Positions 6,391-15,365 are shown, numbered from the stretch's first letter. The stretch: 26,702 nucleotides of DNA from an uncultured Bacillaceae bacterium (GCA_937983015.1 CALKAK010000041.1:1-26702), one strand, 5' to 3'. Made by a program: numbers and translations. The notes: generated by a model not told the origin, from the sequence alone.

Positions 6391-8073
6391 GTGGCAACAA
6401 CGGTTATCGATGGGAAACTCTTTGCGAGAATGATTCAACAAGGAGCGAACCATTTAGCTGCGAATGCAAAGTACGTTGATTCCCTGAATGTATTCCCGGT
6501 ACCTGATGGGGATACGGGAACGAATATGAATTTGTCGATGTCTTCCGGAGCGAAGGAAGTTCGCCAAAACTTCAGCGAACACGTGGGCGAATTAGGCAAA
6601 GCCTTCTCCAAAGGTTTACTCATGGGAGCGCGAGGAAACTCCGGAGTTATTTTATCTCAGCTCTTTCGTGGCTTCGGAAAGGCCATTGAAAATAAAGAAA
6701 CATTGAATGCTCAAGATCTGGCGGCAGCTTTTCAAGCCGGTGTAGAAACGGCTTATAAAGCGGTGATGAAACCGGTAGAAGGAACGATTCTAACGGTTGC
6801 CAGAGAGTCTGCACAGAAAGCGGTGGAGACCGCGGCAAAAACGGATGATATCATCACGGTTATGGAAGAGACGGTCAAAGAAGCAAAAGCCTCATTGGAA
6901 CGCACACCCGACTTACTTCCGGTGTTAAAAGAAGTCGGTGTTGTTGATAGTGGCGGTCAAGGACTCGTGTTCGTACTGGAAGGTTTTCTTGCCGAATTAA
7001 AGGGCATCCAGTTGACGGAAATCCCGGAAAAAGAAGTGTCGATGGAACAGCTCGTGAAACAGGAACATCATAAAAGTGTGCAAAGTTATTTGAGCACGGA
7101 AGATATCGAATTCGGCTATTGTACCGAATTCATGGTTAAACTCGATCACGAAAAATTAGGGAAACCATTTTCAGAGGAAAAATTCCGCAATGATATCAGT
7201 CGTTTCGGTGATTCTTTACTCGTAATTTCCGATGATGAGATCGTCAAGGTACATATTCATACGGAACGTCCGGGTGATGTCCTGAATTTCGGCCAACAAT
7301 TCGGGGAATTGATCAATTTAAAAATCGAAAATATGCGCCAACAACATACCGCTATTCTCGAGGCAGATCAACAGCCTGCTTCCGAATCGGTCCGTATCCA
7401 GGCTCCAGCTAAAGAAAAGGAATACGGTTTCGTCACGGTTTCCATGGGAAGCGGTATTAAAAAATTATTTACAAGCATCGGAGTCGACCAGGTCATCGAA
7501 GGCGGCCAGACGATGAATCCGAGCACCGAAGACATCGTTAAAGCCATCGAAGAAGTTAATGCTCGCAAGATCTTCGTGCTACCCAATAATAAGAATATCA
7601 TTCTCGCCGCGGAACAGGCACGGGATATGACGGAAAAAGAAGTCATCGTCATCCCGACAAAGTCGGTGCCGCAAGGAATTAGCGCCATTCTCGCTTTCAA
7701 TCCGAGTGCGGATATCGAAACAAACACGGAAGCAATGATCGAAGCTTTGGAACATGTGAAATCCGGTCAAGTAACGTTTGCGGTTCGCGATACAAAAATC
7801 GATGGGCTTACGATCAAAAAAGATGATTTCATTGGTATTTTGGATGGCGATATCATTACCGCCCATCCCGATCTACTTGAAGCGAGCAAAGAGCTCATCC
7901 GTCACATGCTCGATGAGGATAGCGAAATTTTAACGGTCATCGTCGGTGAAAATGTGGAACAGGATGTTGTCGATACAATCGAAACGTTTGTCGAGGAACA
8001 GTTCCCTGATGTGGAAATCGAAATTCATGAGGGCAATCAACCGCTCTATCCATTCATTTTGGCAGTTGAATAA
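6391..8073 (+). CDS. fakA: Fatty acid kinase ATP-binding subunit FakA (YloV)
   Basis: A 560-residue, DegV-partnered kinase that phosphorylates fatty acids held by FakB proteins; the acyl phosphate feeds PlsX/PlsY phospholipid synthesis. The N-terminal DAK/DhaL-like nucleotide domain (about 1-200) shows NVFPVPDGDTGTNM (33-46, Mg-binding D39 and D41), MGARGNSGVILSQ and VDSGGQG. The middle domain has YCTEF and VHIHTERPG, carrying the Cys and His residues that bind zinc in the family. The C-terminal domain (about 340-560) is the FakB-contacting part. Length agrees with homologues (about 550). GTG 6391 follows AGGAGG by 7 bases. plsX, which uses the acyl phosphate product, lies about 4.5 kb downstream in this window. 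A terminator closes the unit. Confidence 0.96.
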   Translation: MATTVIDGKLFARMIQQGANHLAANAKYVDSLNVFPVPDGDTGTNMNLSMSSGAKEVRQNFSEHVGELGKAFSKGLLMGARGNSGVILSQLFRGFGKAIENKETLNAQDLAAAFQAGVETAYKAVMKPVEGTILTVARESAQKAVETAAKTDDIITVMEETVKEAKASLERTPDLLPVLKEVGVVDSGGQGLVFVLEGFLAELKGIQLTEIPEKEVSMEQLVKQEHHKSVQSYLSTEDIEFGYCTEFMVKLDHEKLGKPFSEEKFRNDISRFGDSLLVISDDEIVKVHIHTERPGDVLNFGQQFGELINLKIENMRQQHTAILEADQQPASESVRIQAPAKEKEYGFVTVSMGSGIKKLFTSIGVDQVIEGGQTMNPSTEDIVKAIEEVNARKIFVLPNNKNIILAAEQARDMTEKEVIVIPTKSVPQGISAILAFNPSADIETNTEAMIEALEHVKSGQVTFAVRDTKIDGLTIKKDDFIGILDGDIITAHPDLLEASKELIRHMLDEDSEILTVIVGENVEQDVVDTIETFVEEQFPDVEIEIHEGNQPLYPFILAVE

Positions 8074-8088
8074 GATCGATGATCCAGG

Positions 8089-8114
8089 AAAAGAAGGGAA
8101 ATCCCTTCTTTTTT
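8089..8114 (+). terminator. Rho-independent terminator after fakA
   Basis: Perfect 10-bp stem AAAAGAAGGG (8089-8098)/CCCTTCTTTT (8103-8112) with a 4-base loop AAAT, running into further T residues. It separates yloU-fakA from the sdaAB promoter. Confidence 0.9.
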
Positions 8115-8147
8115 CTTTTGGGTTTGTCATCCACACCGTTTCGTATC

Positions 8148-8176
8148 TTAAAATTCCCGGATGAATAAGATATAAT
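8148..8176 (+). promoter_or_regulatory. SigA-type promoter for sdaAB-sdaAA-recG
   Basis: Consensus -10 TATAAT (8171-8176), 17-base spacer, -35 TTAAAA (8148-8153, 4 of 6). The leader to sdaAB is about 60 bases and contains the short palindrome GCAATTGC; no riboswitch is recognised. Confidence 0.6.
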
Positions 8177-8241
8177 AAAAGCAATTGCACCGTGGAAAAG
8201 TTTGCTAGAGTTCTAATATAGTTGGAAAGGGAGAACCAGGG

Positions 8242-8904
8242 ATGAAGTTCCGGAGTGTATTCGATATTATCGGTCCGGTCATGATCGGCCCATCCAGCTC
8301 TCATACGGCGGGAGCGGCACGAATCGGAAAAGTTGCCCGGAGTTTACTCGGGAGAGAACCGGAATGGGCAGAGGTTCATCTATACGGGTCCTTTGCCGAA
8401 ACCTATCGCGGTCATGGTACAGATGTTGCGATTGTCGGCGGGCTGCTCGGTTTCGACACCCACGATGAACGAATAATCTCATCTTTACGGTTGGCAAAAG
8501 AGGCAGGGATGGACGTCCGGTTCATCGTAGAAAAAGAAATTCCGGACCATCCGAATACGGCGAAGATCATCGCCGGATCTAAAGACGAACAGGTGGAGAT
8601 CGTCGGTGTATCGATCGGTGGCGGAAAAATAGAGGTGACGGAAATCAATGGTTTCCGGCTGAAATTGACCGGACAACATCCTGCGATCGTCGTTTTGAAT
8701 AATGACCGATTTGGATGCATCGCCAATGTAGCGGGGGTTCTGGCTGAACATGAAATTAACATCGGTCATATGGAAGTATCCCGTAAGGAAAAGGGGAAAA
8801 CCGCATTGATGGTTTTGGAAACGGATGAAAACGTTTCCGAAGAAATTCTCCAGGAAATCGCCGGCTTGCCAGATATTTTACATGTGGCGAGAATCGTGGA
8901 TTAA
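8242..8904 (+). CDS. sdaAB: L-serine dehydratase, iron-sulfur type, beta subunit
   Basis: A 220-residue beta subunit of the two-polypeptide serine dehydratase that deaminates L-serine to pyruvate and ammonia. N-terminal half (about 1-135): SVFDIIGPVMIGPSSSHTAGA, YGSFAETYRGHGTDVA and HPNTAKI are family signatures. The C-terminal part (about 147-220) is an ACT-type domain (HPAIVVLNNDRFG… GHMEVSR), probably sensing serine. Length equals the B. subtilis subunit. AAAGGGAG (about 8226-8233) precedes ATG 8242. It works only together with the SdaAA subunit encoded 78 bases downstream. Confidence 0.97.
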   Translation: MKFRSVFDIIGPVMIGPSSSHTAGAARIGKVARSLLGREPEWAEVHLYGSFAETYRGHGTDVAIVGGLLGFDTHDERIISSLRLAKEAGMDVRFIVEKEIPDHPNTAKIIAGSKDEQVEIVGVSIGGGKIEVTEINGFRLKLTGQHPAIVVLNNDRFGCIANVAGVLAEHEINIGHMEVSRKEKGKTALMVLETDENVSEEILQEIAGLPDILHVARIVD

Positions 8905-8982
8905 CCGCTGGATACGTCATGGGTTTGCACTTTATTTTGTCATGATTTTCATAATTTGATAGATTAAGAAAGGGGAATGGCC

Positions 8983-9858
8983 ATGTTATTCCGGACCGTG
9001 AAAGAATTAGTGGAATTGGCAGAAAAGGAAAATAAAAAAATCAGCGAGATCATGATCGAACGGGAAATGCTCGTGATGAATAAAAGTCGTGAAGAGGTCA
9101 TCGCGCAGATGGATAAGAACTTACAAGTAATGGAAGAAGCGGTCGCAAAGGGACTCAAAGGGGTAACCTCTGTCACCGGTTTGACCGGTGGCGATGCGGT
9201 ACGACTCCAGGAATACATTGCAAAAGGCGATACCCTGTCCGGAACTTTACTGTTAGATGCGGTTAGCAAAGCGATGGCCACAAATGAAGTGAATGCGGCC
9301 ATGGGGAGGATTTGTGCGACACCTACAGCGGGTAGTGCCGGTGTTGTGCCCGGGACGCTTTTCGCTGTGAAAAATAAATTGAATCCGACACGGATGCAGA
9401 TGATCGAATATCTATTTACCGCTGGCGCCTTCGGATACGTAATCGCCAACAACGCCTTTATCGCTGGAGCTACCGGTGGTTGTCAGGCAGAGATCGGCTC
9501 GGCAAGCGGTATGGCGGCAGCGGCCCTCGTCGAGTTGTGTGGAGGTACGCCGCGTCAGTCGGCACACGCGATGGCGATCACGCTAAAAAACATGCTCGGC
9601 CTCGTCTGTGACCCTGTGGCTGGCCTTGTAGAAGTTCCCTGTGTTAAGCGGAATGCGATGGGGGCGGCCAATGCTTTACTAGGTGCCGATATGGCTCTTG
9701 CCGGAATCGAAAGCCGCATCCCCTGTGATGAAGTGATCGAAGCCATGTACCGAGTCGGTCAGATGATGCCAACGGCTTTAAAAGAAACGGCACAAGGAGG
9801 GTTGGCCGCAACACCGACTGGAAGAAGACTGGCAAGGGAGATCTTTGGCGAAGGATGA
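8983..9858 (+). CDS. sdaAA: L-serine dehydratase, iron-sulfur type, alpha subunit
   Basis: A 291-residue catalytic subunit carrying the [4Fe-4S] cluster. Cysteines C167, C209 and C220 have the 42- and 11-residue spacing of the cluster-binding cysteines in fused serine dehydratases; SAGVVPGTL, GSASGMAAAA and KNMLGLVCDPVAGLVEVPC are family hallmarks. ATG 8983 (MLFRTVKEL) is chosen over ATG 8977 because AAAGGGG (8969-8975) would touch the earlier start but sits 7 bases from the later one, and homologues start MFRN-like. The last codon overlaps the next gene (ATGA at 9855-9858), so recG is likely translated by coupling, as in related genomes. Confidence 0.97.
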   Translation: MLFRTVKELVELAEKENKKISEIMIEREMLVMNKSREEVIAQMDKNLQVMEEAVAKGLKGVTSVTGLTGGDAVRLQEYIAKGDTLSGTLLLDAVSKAMATNEVNAAMGRICATPTAGSAGVVPGTLFAVKNKLNPTRMQMIEYLFTAGAFGYVIANNAFIAGATGGCQAEIGSASGMAAAALVELCGGTPRQSAHAMAITLKNMLGLVCDPVAGLVEVPCVKRNAMGAANALLGADMALAGIESRIPCDEVIEAMYRVGQMMPTALKETAQGGLAATPTGRRLAREIFGEG

Positions 9859-11912
9859 TCGATGTGCAAGCTGAACTAGAACAACCGGTAACGAATATCC
9901 GCGGAATCGGCGAAGAAACAGCGAAAACACTCGCGGAGTTGAATATTTTCACCATTCGAGACCTGCTGTTCTATTTTCCTTTCCGGTTTGAGGATTTTCG
10001 TCTCCGGGACCTCAATGAGGCCCAACATGGAGAAAAGGTGACGGTTCAAGGCGTTGTCGTCAGTGAACCGTCCCTTAGCTATTATGGCAGGAAAAAATCC
10101 CGGCTTACGGTGCGGGTGCAGGTAGACCGTTATGTCGTTCTCGCGGTGTTTTTTAACCGATCTTATTTAAAAAACAAATTGGCATTTAATACAAAAATAA
10201 CGATCAGTGGTAAATGGAATCGCTACCGCCAGCAGATCGTCGTGAGTGATGTCCGCTTTTCGGGCCAGGAGGTTTCGGGTGAATTTGCACCGGTTTATTC
10301 GGTGAAAGAAGGAATTACGGTCAAACAATTACGACGCTGGATCCGGCTTGCTTTTGAACAATACGGCCATCTTATCCCGGAAAGTCTGCCGCAAGAAATT
10401 CGGACGAGTTACAAACTGTATTCGCTCAAAAATGCGATCCGGGCGATCCATTTTCCCAGGAACGCTCTCGATATCAAGCAAGCGCGGCGCCGCCTCGTCT
10501 ACGAAGAATTTTTACAATTTCAATTAAAAATGCAAGCTTTACGAAAATTTTCCCGGGAAAATGCATCCGGTGTGGCAATTCGATACGACACAGAAAGATT
10601 GCGGGTCTTTATCAAGAACCTGCCCTTTCCTTTGACTAAGGCGCAAAAACGTGTTTTGAAAGAAATTCTCAACGACTTGAAATCACCGTACCGGATGAAT
10701 CGGCTCCTGCAAGGTGATGTCGGATCCGGAAAGACCGTTGTCGCTGCGATCAGTCTTTATGCCGCCGTCACCGCTGGATTTCAAGGGGCGTTCATGGTGC
10801 CGACAGAAATTCTCGCCGAACAGCACCATGCATCGTTGAAAAATATGTTTTCGTCGTTTCCCGTTCGCATCGCTTGCCTAACGAGTTCGGTCAAAGGGGG
10901 GCAAAGACGGGAAATTCTTGCAGGACTTCAAGATGGCACGGTTGACATCGTTGTTGGTACGCACGCATTGATTCAGGATGAGGTTCATTTTGCCAATTTG
11001 GGCCTTGTCATCACCGATGAACAGCACCGGTTCGGCGTCGAACAACGGCGCGCGCTTCGGGAAAAAGGCGTGAATCCGAACGCGCTTTTTATGACCGCGA
11101 CACCGATCCCGCGGACGTTGGCGATCACCGCTTTCGGTGAGATGGATGTATCGACGATCGATGAATTGCCGGCTGGGCGCAAACCGATAAAAACGATCTG
11201 GACGAAACCGCATAGCCTTGGCCAAGTTTTGAATTTCATGGAAAAAGAATTGCGAAAAGGACGGCAGGCATATGTCATCTGTCCGTTAATTGAAGAATCG
11301 GACAAGCTCGATGTGCAAAATGCTATCGATGTATATGAAAGTCTCGTCGATTATTTCGCAGGAAGATTTCATGTCGGTTTGATGCATGGCAGACTCAACG
11401 CCGAAGAAAAGGAATCGGTGATGCGCCGTTTTGCCGCTAATGAAATACAGGTCCTTGTCGCTACGACGGTCGTTGAGGTTGGGGTCAACGTGCCGAATGC
11501 CACGGTTATGGTGATTTATGATGCCGAACGATTCGGGCTCGCCCAGTTACACCAATTGCGCGGCCGGGTTGGGAGAGGTGAACATCAGTCGTACTGTATT
11601 CTGCTTGCGGACCCGAAGTCCGATGTTGGAAGGGAACGCATGAAAATTATGACGGAGACGACGGATGGTTTTGTATTGAGCGAAAAGGACCTCGAACTGC
11701 GCGGTCCGGGCGATTTCTTTGGGACGAAGCAGAGCGGTCTACCGGAATTTAAAATCGCGGACATGGTCCATGATTACCGTGCCCTGGAAACGGCCCGCAA
11801 GGATGCGGTTTACTTAATCAACTCACAAAAATTTTGGCACGATCCTGAATATCAAGTGTTGCGGGACCAGTTGCTAGCATCGGGAGTTATGGATGGGGAA
11901 AAATTCGATTAG
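9855..11912 (+). CDS. recG: ATP-dependent DNA helicase RecG
   Basis: A 685-residue SF2 helicase that remodels stalled replication forks and branch-migrates Holliday junctions. The N-terminal wedge/OB region (about 1-200) begins with a helix-hairpin-helix-like NIRGIGEETAKTLAEL; the motor has Walker A GDVGSGKT (287-294), DEQH box (388-391), motif III MTATPIPRTLA, motif V TTVVEVGVNVPNA and motif VI QLRGRVGRG; the C-terminal LRGPGDFFGTKQSG is RecG-specific. Two starts compete: ATG 9855, overlapping the sdaAA stop, and GTG 9864, which has AAGGATGA (9851-9858) at 5 bases and gives the same N-terminal length as the B. subtilis protein. The longer form is listed. No hairpin terminator was seen after it before the fapR promoter. 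Confidence 0.97.
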   Translation: MIDVQAELEQPVTNIRGIGEETAKTLAELNIFTIRDLLFYFPFRFEDFRLRDLNEAQHGEKVTVQGVVVSEPSLSYYGRKKSRLTVRVQVDRYVVLAVFFNRSYLKNKLAFNTKITISGKWNRYRQQIVVSDVRFSGQEVSGEFAPVYSVKEGITVKQLRRWIRLAFEQYGHLIPESLPQEIRTSYKLYSLKNAIRAIHFPRNALDIKQARRRLVYEEFLQFQLKMQALRKFSRENASGVAIRYDTERLRVFIKNLPFPLTKAQKRVLKEILNDLKSPYRMNRLLQGDVGSGKTVVAAISLYAAVTAGFQGAFMVPTEILAEQHHASLKNMFSSFPVRIACLTSSVKGGQRREILAGLQDGTVDIVVGTHALIQDEVHFANLGLVITDEQHRFGVEQRRALREKGVNPNALFMTATPIPRTLAITAFGEMDVSTIDELPAGRKPIKTIWTKPHSLGQVLNFMEKELRKGRQAYVICPLIEESDKLDVQNAIDVYESLVDYFAGRFHVGLMHGRLNAEEKESVMRRFAANEIQVLVATTVVEVGVNVPNATVMVIYDAERFGLAQLHQLRGRVGRGEHQSYCILLADPKSDVGRERMKIMTETTDGFVLSEKDLELRGPGDFFGTKQSGLPEFKIADMVHDYRALETARKDAVYLINSQKFWHDPEYQVLRDQLLASGVMDGEKFD

Positions 11913-11981
11913 TCCCTTTGCAACCCAACTCGAATTTTCGCCACCGGATAAAACTGATCATTCTGAAAGTCGGATTTACCC

Positions 11982-12010
11982 TTGCAATATTTTGGTAGCT
12001 TATTTATACT
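11982..12010 (+). promoter_or_regulatory. SigA-type promoter for fapR-plsX-fabD-fabG
   Basis: -35 TTGCAA (11982-11987), 17-base spacer, -10 TATACT (12005-12010). The FapR-type operator begins three bases downstream, covering the expected transcription start, which fits repression by its own product. Confidence 0.75.
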
Positions 12011-12012
12011 AC

Positions 12013-12030
12013 TATTAGTACCTAGTAATA
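12013..12030 (+). promoter_or_regulatory. FapR operator upstream of fapR
   Basis: TATTAGTACCTAGTAATA: arms TATTA/TAATA are inverted repeats around a GTACC-containing core. This closely resembles the FapR boxes (TTAGTACC-type palindromes) of Bacillus fatty-acid promoters, and it sits at the start point of the fapR promoter. In B. subtilis FapR leaves such sites when it binds malonyl-CoA, so autoregulation is expected here. Confidence 0.8.
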
Positions 12031-12049
12031 AAAAAGAGTAGTGATATAG

Positions 12050-12646
12050 ATGAGACCGAAGAAAAAAGAACGACAACGCCTTTTGCAAGAGACGATTCGC
12101 GAAGATCCTTTTATCACGGATGAAGAATTGGCAGAAAAATTTTCTGTGAGCATCCAGACGATCCGTCTTGATCGACTCGAACTGGGGATTCCCGAATTAC
12201 GGGAACGGATTAAAAATGTGGCGCAAAGAAACTTTTCGGAAACGGTACGAGCCTTGCCGATAGAGGAAGTGATCGGGGAGATCATCGATATTGAACTCGA
12301 TGACCACGCGATCTCAATTTTGGATATCAAGAAAGATCATGTATTCCGGCGGAATAAAATCGCCCGGGGTCACCATTTATTCGCCCAGGCCAATTCCCTT
12401 GCGGTGGCCGTTATCAATGATGAACTCGCTCTGACGGCGCGGGCGGAAGTTCGTTTCATCCGGCAAGTTAAGATGGGCGAGCGGGTCGTCGCCAAAGCGA
12501 AAGTGGTGGAAAAAGAGAATGAAAGGGGACGGTCCATCGTCGAAGTGGAAAGCTTTGTTAATCAGGAGTTAGTCTTTAAAGGACAGTTCGAGATGTATCG
12601 TTCAACAAGGAGAGAAAAAGATGGCACGGATAAAACTCGCGATTGA
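12050..12646 (+). CDS. fapR: Fatty acid and phospholipid biosynthesis repressor FapR
   Basis: A 198-residue DeoR-like/hot-dog repressor whose ligand is malonyl-CoA. The N-terminal winged helix (about 1-60) contains TDEELAEKFSVSIQTIRLDRLEL, the recognition helix, followed by the linker helix IPELRERIKNVA; the C-terminal hot-dog domain carries ARGHHLFAQANSLAVAV, the ligand pocket in characterised homologues. About ten residues longer than B. subtilis FapR (188), mostly in a charged C-terminal tail. That tail overlaps plsX by 26 bases and contains the plsX ribosome-binding site. ATG 12050 has only a weak ribosome-binding site (GAGTAGTGA), which may keep repressor levels low. Confidence 0.97.
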   Translation: MRPKKKERQRLLQETIREDPFITDEELAEKFSVSIQTIRLDRLELGIPELRERIKNVAQRNFSETVRALPIEEVIGEIIDIELDDHAISILDIKKDHVFRRNKIARGHHLFAQANSLAVAVINDELALTARAEVRFIRQVKMGERVVAKAKVVEKENERGRSIVEVESFVNQELVFKGQFEMYRSTRREKDGTDKTRD

Positions 12647-13634
12647 TGCAATGGGTGGCGATCATGCACCGGAAGTGGTTGTAAAAGGTGCGGAAGCGGC
12701 CATCCAAAAATTTTCCGATTTAGAACTTGTTCTTGTTGGTAAAGAAAAAGCGATTCGGGAATACTTGCAATATGAAGAACGGATCACCATTCTGCATGCG
12801 GATGAAGTCATCACCAGCGAGGATGAGCCGGTGCGCGCGGTACGCAGGAAAAAAGGAGCATCGATGGTAGTGGCGGCAAACGAAGTAAAAGAAGGCCGGG
12901 CTGATGCGATCATTTCCGCGGGGAATACCGGTGCCCTGGTCGCAACCGGGTTATTCGTCATCGGCAGGATTCCCGGAATCGCCCGCCCCGCTTTAGCGCC
13001 GACGATTCCAACGGTAGATGGAAAAGGATTTTTACTCCTTGATGTCGGTGCCAATAGCGATGCCAAACCAGAGCATCTTCTGCACAACGCCTATATGGGT
13101 GCAATTTACAGCGAAAAGGTACGGGGAATTACCCGTCCCAGGGTCGGCCTGTTGAATATCGGTACCGAAGAAGAAAAAGGCAATCTTCTCACGAAAAAGG
13201 CGTATGAGTTGTTAAAAGATTCCGATCTCAATTTTATCGGTAATGTGGAAGCTCGTGATTTACTTGAGGGGGTTGCGGATGTCGTTGTCACCGATGGCTT
13301 TACCGGCAATATGGTATTGAAAACGATGGAAGGAACCGCCGCATCTGTCATGCGAATGATGAAAACCGCCTTAACTGCTTCTTTGAAAGCGAAAGTCGGT
13401 GCGGCGTTGATTTTACCGCAACTTAAAGGCATCAAAAAGATGATGGATTATACCGAACATGGTGGGGCTTTACTGGCCGGCATTAAACGTCCCGTGATTA
13501 AAGCACACGGTTCTTCGGATGCCAAGGCGATCGTAAATGCGATCCGTCAGGCGCGAGATATGGTGAAAAATGAAGTAACCGAAATCATTCAAGAACAAGT
13601 TGCTGCTTTAGAAGCAGGTACCCAGGAAGAATAG
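12621..13634 (+). CDS. plsX: Phosphate acyltransferase PlsX
   Basis: A 337-residue enzyme that converts acyl-ACP and phosphate to acyl phosphate, the donor for PlsY in phosphatidic acid synthesis; peripheral on the membrane. Family motifs: KLAIDAMGGDHAPE at the N terminus, SAGNTGALVATGLF, LLDVGANSD, VGLLNIGTEEEKGN, VTDGFTGNMVLKT and HGSSDAKAIVNAI near the end. Normal length. AAGGAGA (12608-12614) is 6 bases before ATG 12621 and lies inside fapR. It connects with fakA (acyl phosphate from exogenous fatty acids) and with the fabD/fabG/acpP genes downstream. Confidence 0.98.
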   Translation: MARIKLAIDAMGGDHAPEVVVKGAEAAIQKFSDLELVLVGKEKAIREYLQYEERITILHADEVITSEDEPVRAVRRKKGASMVVAANEVKEGRADAIISAGNTGALVATGLFVIGRIPGIARPALAPTIPTVDGKGFLLLDVGANSDAKPEHLLHNAYMGAIYSEKVRGITRPRVGLLNIGTEEEKGNLLTKKAYELLKDSDLNFIGNVEARDLLEGVADVVVTDGFTGNMVLKTMEGTAASVMRMMKTALTASLKAKVGAALILPQLKGIKKMMDYTEHGGALLAGIKRPVIKAHGSSDAKAIVNAIRQARDMVKNEVTEIIQEQVAALEAGTQEE

Positions 13635-13649
13635 GGGGCGGTCAAACAA

Positions 13650-14597
13650 ATGGGGAAAATTGCATTTTTATTCCCTGGCCAAGGTTCCCAGACGGTTGGC
13701 ATGGGAAAAGAGCTGGCAGAAAAGTATGAAAAGGTTAAGGAGATTTTTTCCCGGGCGGATTCCGTGCTCGGTCGTTCGCTTTCCACCTTGATTTTCAACG
13801 GACCCCAGGAAGAATTATCTTGGACTGTGAATACTCAACCGGCATTAGTAACAACATCGATCGCTATACTGGAGCGATTCGATGATTTCGGGATCGAACC
13901 GGATTATGTTGCCGGCCATAGTCTCGGGGAGTACAGCGCCCTCGTTGCCGCAGGGGTTCTACCTTTTGAAGATGCCGTCCGGATCGTCGAAAAACGGGGT
14001 CGATTCATGGAAGCCGCCTATCCACAAGGAAAAGGAGCGATGGCTGCCGTATTAGGACTGGATCGCGAAGTTCTTGCACATATTTGCCAAACCATAACCG
14101 CTACCGGGGAGCATGTCCAGCTTGCCAATTTAAACTGTCCCGGGCAAATCGTCATCTCCGGAACGAAAAGCGGTGTCAAACAGGCTGGGGAACTGGCACG
14201 GCAAGCAGGCGCACGTCGCGTGATTCCGCTTAATGTGAGTGGTCCCTTCCATTCCGAGTTCATGAAACCGGCAGCGGAAGAGCTGCGAACATTGCTTAGT
14301 GATGTGGAGTTTCACGATGCCCGGCCCCCCGTGGTCGCCAACGTAACAGCAGCACCGGTCACTGATAGAAACGAGATCAAAAAATTGCTGATCAAACAAT
14401 TATATTCACCAGTCCTCTGGGAAGATTCGATACGTACGATGATTGCCAACGGTGTCGATACTTTCATTGAAATCGGACCGGGAAGTGTCTTGAGCGGGCT
14501 CGTGCGGAAGATCGATCGTTCCGTGCGGACCTTCTCGGTTCATGATGAAGAGACGCTAGAAAAAGCGGTGACGCAATTAAAGGGGGATGAAGGATGA
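13650..14597 (+). CDS. fabD: Malonyl-CoA:ACP transacylase
   Basis: A 315-residue enzyme loading malonate from CoA onto ACP for fatty acid elongation. Seen: FPGQGSQTVGMG near the N terminus (oxyanion loop), the nucleophile elbow GHSLGEYSAL with S91, ANLNCPGQIVISG, and VSGPFHSEFM carrying the catalytic histidine. Typical length. A GGGGGCGG stretch about 8 bases upstream of ATG 13650 is the likely ribosome-binding site. Its stop overlaps the fabG start as ATGA (14594-14597). It also consumes the FapR ligand malonyl-CoA, which ties the gene to its regulator. Confidence 0.98.
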   Translation: MGKIAFLFPGQGSQTVGMGKELAEKYEKVKEIFSRADSVLGRSLSTLIFNGPQEELSWTVNTQPALVTTSIAILERFDDFGIEPDYVAGHSLGEYSALVAAGVLPFEDAVRIVEKRGRFMEAAYPQGKGAMAAVLGLDREVLAHICQTITATGEHVQLANLNCPGQIVISGTKSGVKQAGELARQAGARRVIPLNVSGPFHSEFMKPAAEELRTLLSDVEFHDARPPVVANVTAAPVTDRNEIKKLLIKQLYSPVLWEDSIRTMIANGVDTFIEIGPGSVLSGLVRKIDRSVRTFSVHDEETLEKAVTQLKGDEG

Positions 14598-15337
14598 ACT
14601 TGACGGGAAAAGTTGCCCTCGTAACCGGGGCCTCCCGGGGGATCGGTCGCGCTATCGCGCTGGATTTGGCGCGCAAAGGGGCGGATGTGGTCATAAACTA
14701 CGCTGGCAATGCTGCGCTTGCCGAAGAAGTGGTCGGCATGATCCAGGAAAAGGACCGGAAAAGCATGGCCATCCAGGCCGATGTGGCCAATCGGGAACAA
14801 GTGGAAGCGATGATTGCGACTACCATTAAAGAATTCGGTGCCCTGCATATTTTAGTAAACAATGCCGGGATCACCCGGGACCAACTCATATTACGAATGA
14901 AAGAAGAAGACTGGGATCGGGTGCTCGATACGAATTTAAAAGGGGCTTTCCATACGATCAAAGCGGTCACCAGGCAGATGATGAAACAGCGGGAAGGCCG
15001 GATCATTAATATTTCCTCCGTTGTCGGTGTGGCGGGAAATGCCGGTCAGATCAACTATAGCGCATCCAAAGCCGGCCTAATCGGCCTGACGAAAACGGCG
15101 GCCCGGGAACTAGCGGCAAGAAACATCACCGTTAATGCGGTCGCTCCGGGTTATATTGAAAGTGATATGACCGATCAGCTTTCGGATGAGATCAAAAACG
15201 AATTATTTAAACAAATTCCACTGGGACGCCTCGGTAAACCTGAGGATGTCAGTGCCCTTGTAACGTTTCTTGCATCGGACGCTGCAAGTTACATTACCGG
15301 TCAAGTCTTCCATGTCAATGGAGGCATGTATATGTAA
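14594..15337 (+). CDS. fabG: 3-oxoacyl-[ACP] reductase FabG
   Basis: A 247-residue short-chain dehydrogenase that reduces 3-oxoacyl-ACP with NADPH. Seen: TGASRGIG (nucleotide loop), NNAGIT, the catalytic set S142, Y155, K159 (YSASKAG), the VAPGYIESDMT substrate loop, and VNGGMYM at the C terminus. The position right after fabD and before acpP argues for the fatty-acid enzyme rather than another SDR. GATGAAGG just upstream supplies a ribosome-binding site, and translation is coupled to fabD by the 4-base overlap. Confidence 0.97.
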   Translation: MNLTGKVALVTGASRGIGRAIALDLARKGADVVINYAGNAALAEEVVGMIQEKDRKSMAIQADVANREQVEAMIATTIKEFGALHILVNNAGITRDQLILRMKEEDWDRVLDTNLKGAFHTIKAVTRQMMKQREGRIINISSVVGVAGNAGQINYSASKAGLIGLTKTAARELAARNITVNAVAPGYIESDMTDQLSDEIKNELFKQIPLGRLGKPEDVSALVTFLASDAASYITGQVFHVNGGMYM

Positions 15338-15365
15338 GAAAATAGTCATAAAATTTGCCCAAACC

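Noticed and set aside
7930..8304. Minus-strand open frame spanning the fakA terminator and sdaAB start
   Set aside because: It crosses a terminator, a promoter and two well-supported plus-strand genes and resembles no family.
8937..8965. Promoter TTGTCA-17-TAGATT between sdaAB and sdaAA
   Set aside because: The start point would fall within the sdaAA ribosome-binding site; the two subunits are expected to be co-transcribed from the sdaAB promoter.
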